Positions 26,601-35,527 of a stretch of 64,000 nt of DNA are shown here, piece after piece. The DNA lies in NCBI RefSeq assembly GCF_029227915.1, contig NC_079881.1, positions 8,432,001 through 8,496,000 on the forward strand. Direction: 5' to 3'. Source of the stretch: Hydractinia symbiolongicarpus. Lineage: Eukaryota; Cnidaria; Hydrozoa; Anthoathecata; Hydractiniidae. Every line of letters begins with the position of its first letter. Within the stretch, counting starts at the first letter, position 1. The translations under genes were made by a program, and so were the position numbers. The notes under the pieces were generated by a model. The model was not told where the DNA came from. It was given only the letters and a program-made list of their open reading frames with translations, and did no database searches.

Positions 26601-29131
26601 ATGTATTCAATGTATGAGATATTGTCGGAAAAAGTATCTGCATCTTTTTTGTGCTATGCAGTTTTCGGGGCCAAAAGTGCTTATCATGGAAAATGTTTTC
26701 TCTTATATTTATTTCAACCCAAAGTTCAAAGTGCAATGCAATAACTTTATATTATAAATGTCAATTTACTGCAATTATAATATTCGATTACAATACAATT
26801 CAAGTATCATAGGCAGACATATTGTGCATATTTTACAGGTGATTAAATATAAGAAAAATTTATTCAATATTTTAAAATGTATCAAAACAAACATAAATGA
26901 TTTTAAAATATGTTTACTTTCTTTGTAGTGGGTCAACAGGACATCCACGTAGTGTTCGAAGCTGCAATCATGATCAGCTTCCCGATTTGGCGAACTTTAG
27001 GCCGGTATGTTGTCTTTTCTCTTGTTTCTGTTGTCACATAATAGCTGTGTCAGTCTATTTAACTGAATAAAATGTTTATAATGGAATTATTACTATTTGT
27101 ATAGCGTACTCAACGCCTCAACCAAGAAAGGCTCAGGCCTTTAAAGCCAGATCAATTTGCTGCACAGCTAACACAGAAACTTCTCAAAGTAATCAATGAT
27201 CGTGAACTAGAGAAGCATCAATATCCAGATATGGTAAGACACATTTATTTTGATTATTTGCTATAATTTTCTTAAAAGCTTTTATTTATAGTTAGTGTTA
27301 CATTCATTTTTCTTGTGTTTAGCCACATCATATTGAATCAAAAGCTGTTCAATCTCAATATTCTTCACACTACAATCCTCATGAAACTGATGCTAGTGAA
27401 TTCGATACACAATCTTGGATTATGCCACCAGCATCTGATCGTTATAGTGTTGCTGGTGCTTCTTCTCATAGTGGCTCTGGTGCTAACATGGAAAGGGATA
27501 GAAACATAAAAGACAAAGCAAAAGAATTACGTAATGCTGTTCATCATTCCCTGAGAAATAATTTAGGTGAATGTCAGTGTCAAGCTTGTTTTGATAGAAT
27601 ACGCCATGAAAAGCTTTATAGTGAAAATCATGGAGGATCTTGTTACAAGCATGATAAAGTTACCCAAAATAATAGATATCATAACCAGCAACCATGTTGT
27701 TGTAAAAGTAAAGACTCTTATTGTAATCACAATATTCCAAACACTTATAATAATAAACCTAATCCTGAGTTACATAGATATTATAAAGGGTATGGAGAGG
27801 AACATGGTAGAGATATTGATGCATTACCTGTTGATAAATCAAAGATTTTTGCATGGATGGAAAAAAACGAAAAATATAAAACACAATACCCAGAACCTTC
27901 ACCATCTCCTGCTTTACGACGTAAGAAACAACCTGTTGTTTATGATAATTCTAGAGTTCAACCAATTGCACAGGATCTTGGCATGCCTTTATTACCACAG
28001 CCAGATACTGGAAATGTACTAGAGGAAGTTAAGCGTGTTTTGGAAGAACCAATAAGAGGCTCTACAAAGAAGCATCATCACGCAAGGTATATATTTTTTT
28101 GTTGCGCAATCGTTTTTTCCTTCGGCTATCTTCTGTCTACTTGTTATTCTTGGTATTTCTTTTTGCATTTACTAATTTTTTTGCATTGTCGCAACAATCT
28201 TTTTAAAGTAGCAGTAACTTTTTGAAATTCTAAGGCAAATAGTGATAACCAAAAATTCTTGATTGCTTGAACTTGCAAAAGTTTTACTCTTATTTTCACT
28301 CTAACTTTATCAGTTGTTTGCATGTTGGATTGTGCGTTAACAAAACAAAATATGATATGAAGCAGACGACTATCATTTCACATCAGCTTTTTGCTGACCT
28401 GAAATAATTACGCTAAGGTACCAATAAGGTATCGCTGTGTACCAATGAACTAGGTTGGTTTGCTAATAACTCTTTTTACTACTTTTAGGACTCGTCCTCA
28501 TCAAGTTCAGTCCTCAGGCTACTATCCTGAGCAGCATTCAACTTACAGTGATGCTTCTCATGAACACACTGGAAGTGTGGCTTCTGGAAATTGGTCACAT
28601 TCAGACTCGGCTTCTATTCTTTCATATAATCCTTCACAAATCTCTACTGTGCCTTCCTCTGCGTCAAGACTATGGAATAGCCAAGGTTATTACGAATCGA
28701 GAAGTGACGTTAGAGTAGATTATAAAAGTGAAGCCAGAAGTCACAGTACAGGTCGTCACGGTTCCTTACACGGCAGTTCGGTTCGAAGCGATCATCGTGG
28801 CAGTAATGCCAGAAGTGACTTTCATAGTGACGTTAGAAGCCATAGTACTGGCAGGAGTCATGGTAGTGATAACAGTAAAAGTCGGTCAAAAAATATGACG
28901 ACAGTTACATATTACTTCGGCGTTGAACCTATTCCATATCGGATATCTATACCGACTTACGACGTCACTCTTGGACAATTCAAACAGGAGACGAAAAAGG
29001 GAAATTATCGTTTCTTTTTCAAAACATCTGACGACGATGGTGAAGTTGTGTATGACGAAATAAAAAACGATGACGAACTCCTTCCACGCTATAAAGATAA
29101 AATAATCGGTAAAGTTGAGAAACTAGAATAA
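23660..29131 (+). CDS. AXIN: Axin, scaffold of the beta-catenin destruction complex, complete, 6 exons
   Basis: Exons 23660-24246, 25531-25680, 26929-27004, 27105-27233, 27323-28086 and 28489-29131 join in phase to 782 aa. Domains in order: a tankyrase-binding motif RPSPMGSE (7-14, pattern RxxPxGxE); an RGS domain (about 37-157) that in Axin binds APC; a GSK3-binding helix KPDQFAAQLTQKLLKV (285-300); a Cys/His-rich middle segment; a conserved block KIFAWMEKNEK; a short helix EEVKRVLEE; a Ser/Arg/His-rich linker with two RSHSTGR copies; and a C-terminal DIX domain (about 706-782, VTYYFGVEPIPYR, VTLGQFK, KIIGKVEKLE) for head-to-tail polymerisation with Dishevelled. No clear beta-catenin-binding helix of the bilaterian type is seen between the GSK3 site and DIX. 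The start is the first ATG of the open frame and just precedes the tankyrase motif. Confidence 0.97.
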
Positions 29132-30482
29132 ATTATCTCTCTATATATATATTCTTCGTCTTTTCTAACTCTATTTTTTATACATATGTACACAGCTCTA
29201 TGTTCGGACAAAGATTTTATACGAACGTGTATATCTTCTCTTCGTTAATGCTACTGCAGTTGCTCGTTAGTGTCAGATTTTTGTCCTCGTTATGTTCGTT
29301 TTTTTTTTGTTTATTGTATCTTTATTAGCTGTCTAACAGCAACTTTTATGTGGATAAAAAGTCGACTTTGTGGAGAAAAATGTATACGTATCGATTTCGA
29401 TATTCTGTTATCAAATCAAATCATTTGATTTTTACCTCGATTTGAATACATAAAAAGGAGACAAATTGGCTACCTTACGAGAGAGATTTTTGCGAATTTC
29501 GCCAAAAAAAATTACGCAATTTTCTCAATTTTTTTAAAAAAGTTTAAGTTCACATATCTGCCATGTATAGTGCTTGGTAAACCAGAAGACAAAAAAATGC
29601 AAATTGTTTTCAAAAAGAAAAGAAATCCAAAGTTCGCCGGTTTATTTTATGTTCGTGAAATTGACAAAACCCCGCGAAAACTAATTCCCGCGAAAATTGC
29701 CCCTCTTAAGGTAGAGTTGTGGTGTATCTTTTTTATCATAGTCGACTGTATTTCATACGCTTCAAAAAAGTTACAAGTGTTTTGTATTTTTCTTTCTTGT
29801 GTATATTAAATATTGTGAATCTAGAAATGTTTATTTTTTTATTTTGTATTCTTTTTTTAAATGTTGGACGTATCATAGAATGTTTAAAACCTCTATGTTT
29901 GCGTTCAAATCTGTACTCACACTCATTTTTACACAGTGAAAAAATATAAACAAAAACATATTCTATTTACGTTTGTTTGTTTGTTTATTTTTCTTGCATG
30001 TATTGTTTTTTCTTGTATATTTATTTAATTGATGTTTCAGCCAAAATCAATAACAGCGATTGTGAAATAATGCTACGCATGCGTCGTTCCAATTTATTCA
30101 ACTAACATTAGAACCTAGTCCTTAGGTTCAACGTGTCTAAATTGTTAGGTGACTTAATCTTTCCCCGAAGAATATACACAAAAATTAATATGCACGAGAT
30201 TTTAAAAATTGTTTCAGGGAGAATGGCCGACTTTTTGCGTTTCACGTTTTTTATAAAAAACAAAATTTAAGCTAAGGGTAGAGATAGAGAAATGTTCCTT
30301 CTGGCGCAATGCACATCTCGCGCACGTGCACGCCACAGTTAAGCACAACTGATCCTCTTCAATCCGGTACCATGCAGTGCTTATCAAGTGGGTATTCCCT
30401 AATAATCAGCGCATAGCAAGGCAGGTCCCTAAAAATCCATGCAGTGCAGTGACGTCATCAATACAACAAATGAGTCAAAAAA
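29132..30482. other. Axin 3' UTR and intergenic DNA up to the element
   Basis: AT-rich, with short spurious ORFs (29570-29949). From about 30290 the base composition changes. TTCTGGCGCAAT at 30298 and TATTCCCTAATAATCAGCGCATA near 30390 (given here as two parts, TATTCCCTAATAATC and AGCGCATA) are degenerate echoes of the element's terminal repeat, so the true left edge of the element may lie as far out as about 30290. Confidence 0.5.
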
Positions 30483-30583
30483 TTTCTGGAGCAATTCCTT
30501 AATAGTCTACGCGCATATCATACAGCAAAAGGGGAATTCCCTAGTGATACTAATAAATCATCAAAAATGAACGTATGCGTAGT
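30483..30583 (+). repeat. Left terminal inverted repeat of the element
   Basis: Reads TTTCTGGAGCAATTCC at the outer end and GTATGCGTAGT at the inner end. By my alignment it matches the reverse complement of 44708-44801 with five substitutions, one 6-nt and one 1-nt gap. Confidence 0.85.
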
Positions 30584-30640
30584 AAAGACACGCTAGACGA
30601 GCAGAATCAAATCGTCTGACAAAACAAAAAACTCTATACA

Positions 30641-30830
30641 ATGGATGCATACACCGTGAAACAATTACAAACAATAAACAATTAACAGTCATATTGCGAA
30701 AACCCGTGGTTTAACCGGGTATTACAAGCGACGCAAGGCCGAATTGACTTCTTTATTGGAAGACGTACCACAGAGGCCGGTCAGAAGGGCTGGACAACGA
30801 AAGCCGGTCCAGCCCGTGACTATAGAATAG
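30641..30830 (+). pseudogene. Small SAP-like basic protein gene, frameshifted
   Basis: ATG 30641 opens a short frame that stops after 14 codons. A second frame then continues with a segment of SAP/Rho-N-like pattern (IAKTRGLTGYYKRRKAELTSLL) ending at TAG 30828-30830; the pattern is split here as IAKTRGLTGYYK and RRKAELTSLL. SAP-like helices bind DNA. This may be a small separate gene or the N-terminus of the next ORF. Function is inferred only from the pattern. Confidence 0.4.
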
Positions 30831-30852
30831 GAGGGTGTCAAAGAAGCTATGC

Positions 30853-31327
30853 ATGCTTAAACGTACGGTGAAGGGGCTCTATGGCGGGGCAGCCGGCGCG
30901 AAACCTACGCTTTATGACGAAGTAGAAAAAGAGACTGAGGAAGACTATATAGAAGACATCCAAACTCTATATGAACAGCCGGGGCAAGATTTTACACCCC
31001 AGGAACATAAGCATGCCCACAACAGGACGTTTCGAAGTTTCCGCTTTCCCGGCATAGGGGGAGCAAACGTCGACGGGTATATAGGAATAGTGGGACCCAA
31101 CATGAAAACCTTGGTTGAGGAGCAGATAGAAGATATCCCTGTGGATCATGTGGAAGAAGAAGAAGACGAACCCGGAGGAGGCCAACCACGAGGAGTATAT
31201 TGAGGCGGAGAAGGTCTTCCATAGTAATATAGCGTCAGTCTTCCAGGGTAACGACGTAGATGATGCGCTGGATAGAATGTTTGTCCAAATCAAAACAGGT
31301 GTGGAAAATCCAGCACTACCCTACTAA
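30853..31327 (+). pseudogene. Remnant resembling the N-terminal part of an element DNA polymerase B ORF
   Basis: The frame from ATG 30853 has a basic, Gly-rich start (MLKRTVKGLYGG), an acidic middle and a frameshift near 31195. The second frame carries IASVFQGNDVDDALDRMF and VENPALPY before TAA 31325-31327. In hydrozoan Polinton-like elements a similar block precedes the catalytic region of the long protein-primed DNA polymerase B ORF, as I recall; this is not proven here. The next recognisable block (31350 on) resembles the C-terminal part of the same ORF, so several kilobases of coding sequence seem to be missing between them. Confidence 0.4.
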
Positions 31328-31349
31328 AGTGGCTTTGACTGACTGAATT

Positions 31350-31720
31350 CATCACCCTTAGGGCCAAGTTATATGAAGAAGAATGTTATAGGCTTACAAG
31401 AGCCTTACCAAAGAGGGCGGTGATCGCAAAGCGAATGGCGTGAAGAGATGTGTGAACAAAAAATACATCTACTTCGACGACTATCGGCAGTGTCTGGAAG
31501 AGGGCGTTGACGTCTACAAGAGCCAAGTGCTGATTCAAAATACACAGGAGGTATAAGTTAGCATTAAACAGGGAGGATGATAAAAGGCTTGTGCAGCCCG
31601 ATCAAATTAGAACACTTGCCCGTGGCCATTACCGCTTGATGCTGCAAGGGAATAAACATGGACATATGCCCACTAATCCCTATAATCCTACCCTATGCCA
31701 TGATCGCGTTATGCTTCTTT
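31350..31720 (+). pseudogene. Remnant resembling the C-terminal part of the same polymerase ORF
   Basis: Open segments in shifting frames contain FITLRAKLYEEE, a Lys/Arg-rich stretch, YIYFDDYRQCLEEG and NREDDKRLVQPDQIRTLA, ending near 31720. This block order is what I recall from the C-terminus of polymerase ORFs in related cnidarian elements. There are no polymerase active-site motifs (SLYPS, YCDTDS type) in the window, which supports loss of the catalytic core. The assignment needs a profile search. Confidence 0.35.
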
Positions 31721-31837
31721 CGATATAGACGTATAATAAAGAGAATGTCAGATATCGCACGAGCATGACGGATTTGGGAATACTCGTGTACTGCACCATA
31801 GGCGATTTCTTGCCCCACTACTTGTAGTGGGCCATAC

Positions 31838-32179
31838 CGCGAGGCATAAGAGCAAGAAGAAAGAGGAAGCGGAGGAGACTAAAGATAACAATCAACAGCA
31901 ACCCGAGACCATGAAAAAAATAGTTGAAGTAACCAAAAATCATCCGGGAAGAGTTGCTGCTGGCAAAAGACTTGCCGAATGGAACCAACTTTGAAAGCTT
32001 GGACTCCAAAAGGAAGAACCCATGACCTTCGTGAGATACTTTGAGAGGGATCTAGATACCCCTGATACTTTGAGAGGGATCTAGATACCCCTGAGGCTAT
32101 ACTCAAAGGGATAAAGGAGACTTTGGAGATCCTTGAAGATCAAGGTCTATCTAACCATCTTATAGTAAAAAAGAAGTGA
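31838..32179 (+). pseudogene. Small basic protein with HPGRVAAGKRLAEWN motif, broken
   Basis: A Lys/Glu-rich segment leads to the motif HPGRVAAGKRLAEWN, then TGA at 31992-31994. Further frames continue to TGA 32177-32179. One break is caused by an exact 29-bp tandem duplication (32036-32093). The next gene has a similar motif (GRVAQGHKLVALMKK), so the two are diverged tandem duplicates. A DNA-binding or virion-internal role is possible from the basic composition but unproven. The stop abuts an inverted repeat. Confidence 0.45.
32036..32093 (+). repeat. Exact 29-bp tandem duplication inside an element gene
   Basis: The unit begins GATACTTTGAGAGGG and ends TAGATACCCCT and occurs twice back to back with no difference. 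Since 29 is not a multiple of three it shifts the frame. Identity of the copies points to a late event. Confidence 0.93.
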
Positions 32180-32214
32180 TTTATCTTATAGCTCTCAAGG
32201 GCTATAAGATAAAT
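32179..32214. terminator. Intergenic hairpin, 14-bp perfect stem
   Basis: The arms ATTTATCTTATAGC (32179-32192) and GCTATAAGATAAAT (32201-32214) pair perfectly around an 8-nt loop. It lies exactly between the TGA of the upstream gene (32177-32179) and the ATG of the next (32213-32215). A 3'-end or processing signal is inferred from position. Confidence 0.65.
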
Positions 32215-32493
32215 GAGTGAAGAAGATCGAAACTAGAAGAGAGAGTCATTACAAAGCCACCAAAGAATCTGGGAAGGGTTGCGCAGGGGCACAAGTTGGT
32301 GGCACTGATGAAGAAGAGGAAGGAAGAAATGAAACAACAAGAGGGTGCTGTAGAGCATGCAGTCAAAACCTCTACTGGAGCCAGTCCCGTACAGTCAAGG
32401 GATGTCTACGTGTATAGTGTAGGCACGCTGGCCATATTGGCAATAGGTGTCGGGGTTTGGTATAAATTTGGTAGGGGTAAAAATGAATCTTAA
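32213..32493 (+). pseudogene. Small basic protein with C-terminal membrane segment, frameshifted near its start
   Basis: ATG 32213 opens an eight-codon frame. An adjacent frame then runs to TAA at 32491-32493 and encodes a GRVAQGHKLVALMKKRKEE motif (one of two in this element), a Gln/Glu-rich linker and a hydrophobic helix VYSVGTLAILAIGVGVWYKF followed by basic residues, a type expected for a tail-anchored membrane protein. A single small indel near codon 7 explains the break. Function unknown; a virion membrane or core role is speculative. Confidence 0.5.
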
Positions 32494-32565
32494 AACCCCG
32501 CACCAGAGCCTCAGCAGGGCAAAGCCCAGCCAAATATCGATATTTTCAAAATGCGGTAATAATAA

Positions 32566-32811
32566 ATGACCAGAAGCAACGTAACACCGAAGGAAAAGGA
32601 GATTTTGGACATGCTCTATGAGACAGTGGTAGACCTTGGTTTCACCTTTGCCTATGCCAAGGCAGGTAAGAAATTTTTTGGCATAACAAGGCCATCTACA
32701 AAAATGACCTCCTCAAGATGGTGGCCTATTTTGCAGCAGCCCGTGCGAGTCGTGAAATGGCCGTCAAAAAGGGGTGGTTACCCGCAAGCATAGTCCCGAA
32801 GCCTAAATGAG
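32566..32811 (+). pseudogene. Small element protein of unknown function, frameshifted
   Basis: ATG 32566 starts MTRSNVTPKEKEILDMLYE, followed by a helical, aromatic stretch (FTFAYAKAGKKFFG). Near 32680 the sensible frame changes. The second frame continues with alanine-rich helical sequence to about 32810, while the first ends at TAG 32791-32793. It is followed within 10 nt by the hairpin at 32821. No family recognised. Confidence 0.4.
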
Positions 32812-32820
32812 CGTCCTATA

Positions 32821-32854
32821 ATATTTCTATTTGCCCCTAGGCAAATATAAATAT
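32821..32854. terminator. Intergenic hairpin, 15-bp stem with one mismatch
   Basis: The arms ATATTTCTATTTGCC (32821-32835) and GGCAAATATAAATAT (32840-32854) frame a CCTA loop. It lies between the 32566 gene and the zinc-finger gene. Confidence 0.6.
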
Positions 32855-33170
32855 AGAAGGAACCAAGAGTTGTCAAAAATGTAAGCACTATCTCCCCTTG
32901 AACCAGTTCAAAATCAAACCAGACGGTCAGCCAACGAGTACATGCATCCCTTGCCTTGACAAAAAGAAACTGTCAAAGGAGCGCCACAAGCACCGCACCT
33001 TCATACAGCCCCTACATGAGCTCATAATTATGCTGCAGGATCATATTAAGGCCCAGTTTTCCGAGGGTTATACCTGGGAGAACTTCGAGTTGTATATTTA
33101 TCACAAGACACCCTTCAGATACCAGGAGACTGGCAGGTCTCCAACGCTTGCCAAGGTTGCTAAGGCATAA
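32855..33170 (+). CDS. Small zinc-finger protein 1 of the element (CxxC...CxxC), no ATG
   Basis: An uninterrupted frame runs to TAA 33168-33170 and encodes CQKCKHYLPLNQFKIK, then CIPCLDKKK, a two-CxxC zinc-binding pattern, followed by a basic and an aromatic C-terminal part. No ATG precedes the cysteines in frame; the frame begins with ATA GAA GGA, which could be a lost ATG start. The next ORF shares the C.H.L..DKFKI...C..CLDK pattern, so the two are tandem paralogues. Likely a nucleic-acid- or protein-binding small zinc domain. Confidence 0.5.
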
Positions 33171-33186
33171 CATAGGGCGTATACCT

Positions 33187-33417
33187 CAATAGTAAGTGGA
33201 GAACAAACGTTTTAGAGGATGCAAGCACGTTTTAACCCCCGATAAGTTCAAGATTAGAGGGAATAGTCGGACGAAGAGTTGTGTAGCTTGCCTTGATAAA
33301 GCGAGGGTCTTTGGTGAACAATCACGGCGGTGTATTGATTTGTTCTGCATGTGCAGCTTTGTACCCCAAGATTCACGACAGGAAGTGGAGCAACTACTAG
33401 TAAATGGACGTTGTTAA
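33187..33417 (+). CDS. Small zinc-finger protein 2 of the element
   Basis: Frame from GTG 33196 to TGA/TAA at 33415-33417 without ATG at the start. It encodes GCKHVLTPDKFKIRG and SCVACLDKARV, paralogous to the preceding gene, then a second Cys cluster (RRCIDLFCMCSF) and a short acidic helix. It overlaps the start of the ATPase ORF by 14 nt. Confidence 0.45.
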
Positions 33418-33836
33418 AGACCCCCGTACGGCAATCCTCACAGGCCCGACATTATGCGGAAAAACACAGCGTGTTTTAGACCTCCTCAAGCAGGAGTATA
33501 AGAAGCACTATCACAATATCATCATCCTGTGCCCGACTATACGGTGGACAGTACCTATCTTGAAAGAGCCCCGCTCTGGTGCGACAAATACGTGTTCCTA
33601 ATAGACCCCAAGGACCAACTGTTCGAATGGATAAGGAAATTGTCCTCGTTATTGGCAGGTAAGGAAAGTCCCTTCATAGTTGACGACGTCATAGCCGATG
33701 AAATCCTCGACAAGCGGCGACAATCCCTACTTGAACTGACATGAGGCTAATCGATGAAGAGACGAATTTGATATCCGATTGGGATGATATCAATGTAAGT
33801 TTGGAACACCCCAGAACTTGGAAGATTCTCGGATGA
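33404..33836 (+). pseudogene. A32/FtsK-HerA-type packaging ATPase, frameshifted and internally deleted
   Basis: ATG 33404 begins MDVVKDPRTAILTGPTLCGK, whose GPTLCGKT is a Walker A P-loop of the kind seen in viral DNA-packaging ATPases. A frameshift follows near 33545, then a Walker-B-like FIVDDVIADE and the helix ILDKRRQS. A TGA at 33742 is followed directly by a C-terminal-type segment (LIDEE...ISDWDDI) ending at 33834-33836. Compared with such ATPases (about 200-250 aa) the middle part after Walker B appears deleted. It would have pumped DNA into capsids; this copy cannot be functional. Confidence 0.65.
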
Positions 33837-33864
33837 CAATCTACCCGAAGATATGACAAAAAAG

Positions 33865-34508
33865 ATGTCATCTCAAAAGCTTGTTACGGTGCTTTCCCCA
33901 CATGTACAAATCATATACGCCAAGCAAAATCAACCTCTGTTTAAGCGCTCTGACTTGGGGAGGTTTTTAGGTATTCCAAATGTTAGGCGGTATGGTCTTG
34001 ATCGCCATATGACAATATCAAGGGTATACCAGGTCAAGCGGGCGACTACACACGCCCGGGTATGCCAGTAGGAGTGAAAAACCGGCATGATTTATTTTCC
34101 GCCGAAGCTGTCACGAGAATCCTGGTTCGATGCAAAAGCTTGGATGCCATTAAAATTGCTGGGCGTTGTGATATGGAAATCAAAAACATAAAACTTTTAT
34201 CCAAGGAGGAGGGCACTATTTACAACATCCGCACCGCTTTTGACGGCGAAGATATGGTGATGCAGCATCGTATTGATGGATATAGGATCGACTTGTACTT
34301 CCCTAGGTACAGATTGGCTATCGAATGTAATGAATTTGGACATGCTGATAGGGATATAGGCTACGAGGTAAGGAGACAAAAACATATCGACCAGGCCTTG
34401 AGATGCACCTTTATACGATAAAACCCTGATGCCCCCAACTTCTCCATTTTTCACGTCATTAACAATATTTATCGCTATGTGTTTGCTGAAATTAACCCAA
34501 AGGACTAG
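33865..34508 (+). pseudogene. MSV199/Bro-N-like protein with C-terminal nuclease-like domain, one frameshift
   Basis: ATG 33865 is preferred over ATG 33853, because the paralogue at 34597 also starts MSSQ. The N-terminal domain (LFKRSDLGRFLGIPNVRR) is of the MSV199/Bro-N DNA-binding type found in insect large DNA viruses and phages. After a frameshift near 34060 the frame continues to TAG 34506-34508. Its C-terminal part has RIDLYFPRYRLAIECNEFGH and RRQKHIDQAL, a PD-(D/E)XK-like core (D, then ExN) reminiscent of DUF559/Vsr-type nucleases. The combination suggests a DNA-binding nuclease or regulator. The gene is followed 18 nt downstream by a perfect hairpin. Confidence 0.55.
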
Positions 34509-34525
34509 GTCTTAAACGGGCACTA

Positions 34526-34553
34526 ATTTTAATACTCACAAGAGTATTAAAAT
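34526..34553. terminator. Intergenic hairpin, 12-bp perfect stem, ACAA loop
   Basis: Arms ATTTTAATACTC and GAGTATTAAAAT. It lies after the first MSV199-like gene and is almost identical to the hairpin at 35446-35473. Confidence 0.7.
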
Positions 34554-34596
34554 GACCACGTTGAAATCCTCCGGCTTACGTTGATATATTAGAAAG

Positions 34597-35267
34597 ATGT
34601 CGTCGCAAGTTATGTTCAACACAGGAGCCATCGAGACACTATCCAACAACCAAGATCAACCTATGTTTAAACGCGCCGATTTGGAACGGTTTCTGGGTAA
34701 TGAAAAGGTTAAAAATATGACAATACCCTCATCTTTCATATCTACCAAGTCCGAAATAGTAGGGTCTAATGAGGCATCTCCCATGGGCCCCCGATCAGGT
34801 ATGCGAAGAGGAGGGAAAAATGGACATAACGTCTCTGTCACGCTCGAGGGCGCCTTGGAAATTGTGCGTAGGTCAAAAAAGCCTAAGGCTGTAGGGGTCA
34901 TCAAATGGTTAGCCCGTGGGGGTCCAAAAATTACACGATGTAATTAAAGAGCATCGCCAGGTCTGGAGGACAGGGATGGGGCCCTGGCCTTACCTGGCGA
35001 TGAAATTAAGGATATGGACAACTCCTGGCGCTCGGGGATGAGCTCGAGTATAGGGATGAAAAACTTAGTGTTCTTAAGCAAGACAACTCGGAACTACGGC
35101 ATAGGCATGTTCCACACCGATATCAATATGATACTGTGTTATGTGTGGTTGATAAAAACGATCCTCACGAGCATGGGAAAAAAGGCATACATAAGCACTA
35201 CATGATTCGATGCCAGCGTAGGCAACTTAGTGCAAGAATAAGCACGTTAGGGAAGATGTTCCCCTAG
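34597..35267 (+). pseudogene. Second MSV199/Bro-N-like protein, C-terminal DUF3627-like, frameshifted
   Basis: ATG 34597 starts MSSQ; the N-terminal segment MFKRADLERFLGNEKVKN is paralogous to LFKRSDLGRFLGIPNVRR of the gene upstream. After frameshifts between about 34925 and 35035 the open frame encodes a helical stretch and then a VPHRYQYDTVLCVVDKNDP and IRCQRRQLSARIS pattern, which I recognise as the DUF3627 C-terminal domain that accompanies MSV199 in iridovirus-type proteins. It ends at TAG 35265-35267, directly followed by the ATG of the next ORF. Sharing an N-terminus but not the C-terminus with its neighbour suggests domain shuffling after duplication. Confidence 0.6.
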
Positions 35268-35435
35268 ATGACTGTGAGAAAACCGAAATGTGATGATCCC
35301 AATGCTGTACATGCCTGGTGTCAATTCAGGGATGACACCCTAGACACTGAGAATTGCTACCTAAATAACCTCACGTTACCTGACGATGATACGCGGGATC
35401 TATTCGAGGGAATGTTCGATATAAACATGTCGTAG
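35268..35435 (+). CDS. 55-aa acidic small protein, intact
   Basis: ATG 35268 directly abuts the preceding stop codon (TAG ATG). The frame is intact to TAG 35433-35435. The product starts MTVRKPKCDDPNAVHAW, has three Cys and an acidic C-terminal half (PDDDTRDLFEG). No family recognised. The hairpin 35446-35473 starts 10 nt after the stop. Confidence 0.5.
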   Translation: MTVRKPKCDDPNAVHAWCQFRDDTLDTENCYLNNLTLPDDDTRDLFEGMFDINMS

Positions 35436-35445
35436 GCAGGCGCTA

Positions 35446-35473
35446 ATTTTAATACTCATAAGGGTATTAAAAT
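35446..35473. terminator. Intergenic hairpin, 12-bp stem (one G.U), ATAA loop
   Basis: Arms ATTTTAATACTC and GGGTATTAAAAT. With flanking GGCGCTA it is a near copy of 34521-34553 (GGCACTA + hairpin). Confidence 0.7.
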
Positions 35474-35527
35474 TATCATTTTTGACCCTTTTGACTGTAT
35501 GTTAAAAGGTACTGAAATATCAAAAAG

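Noticed and set aside
31814-31831. Short inverted repeat CCCACTAC/GTAGTGGG
   Set aside because: Only 8 bp with a 2-nt loop and no clear gene end beside it, so not included in the hairpin series.
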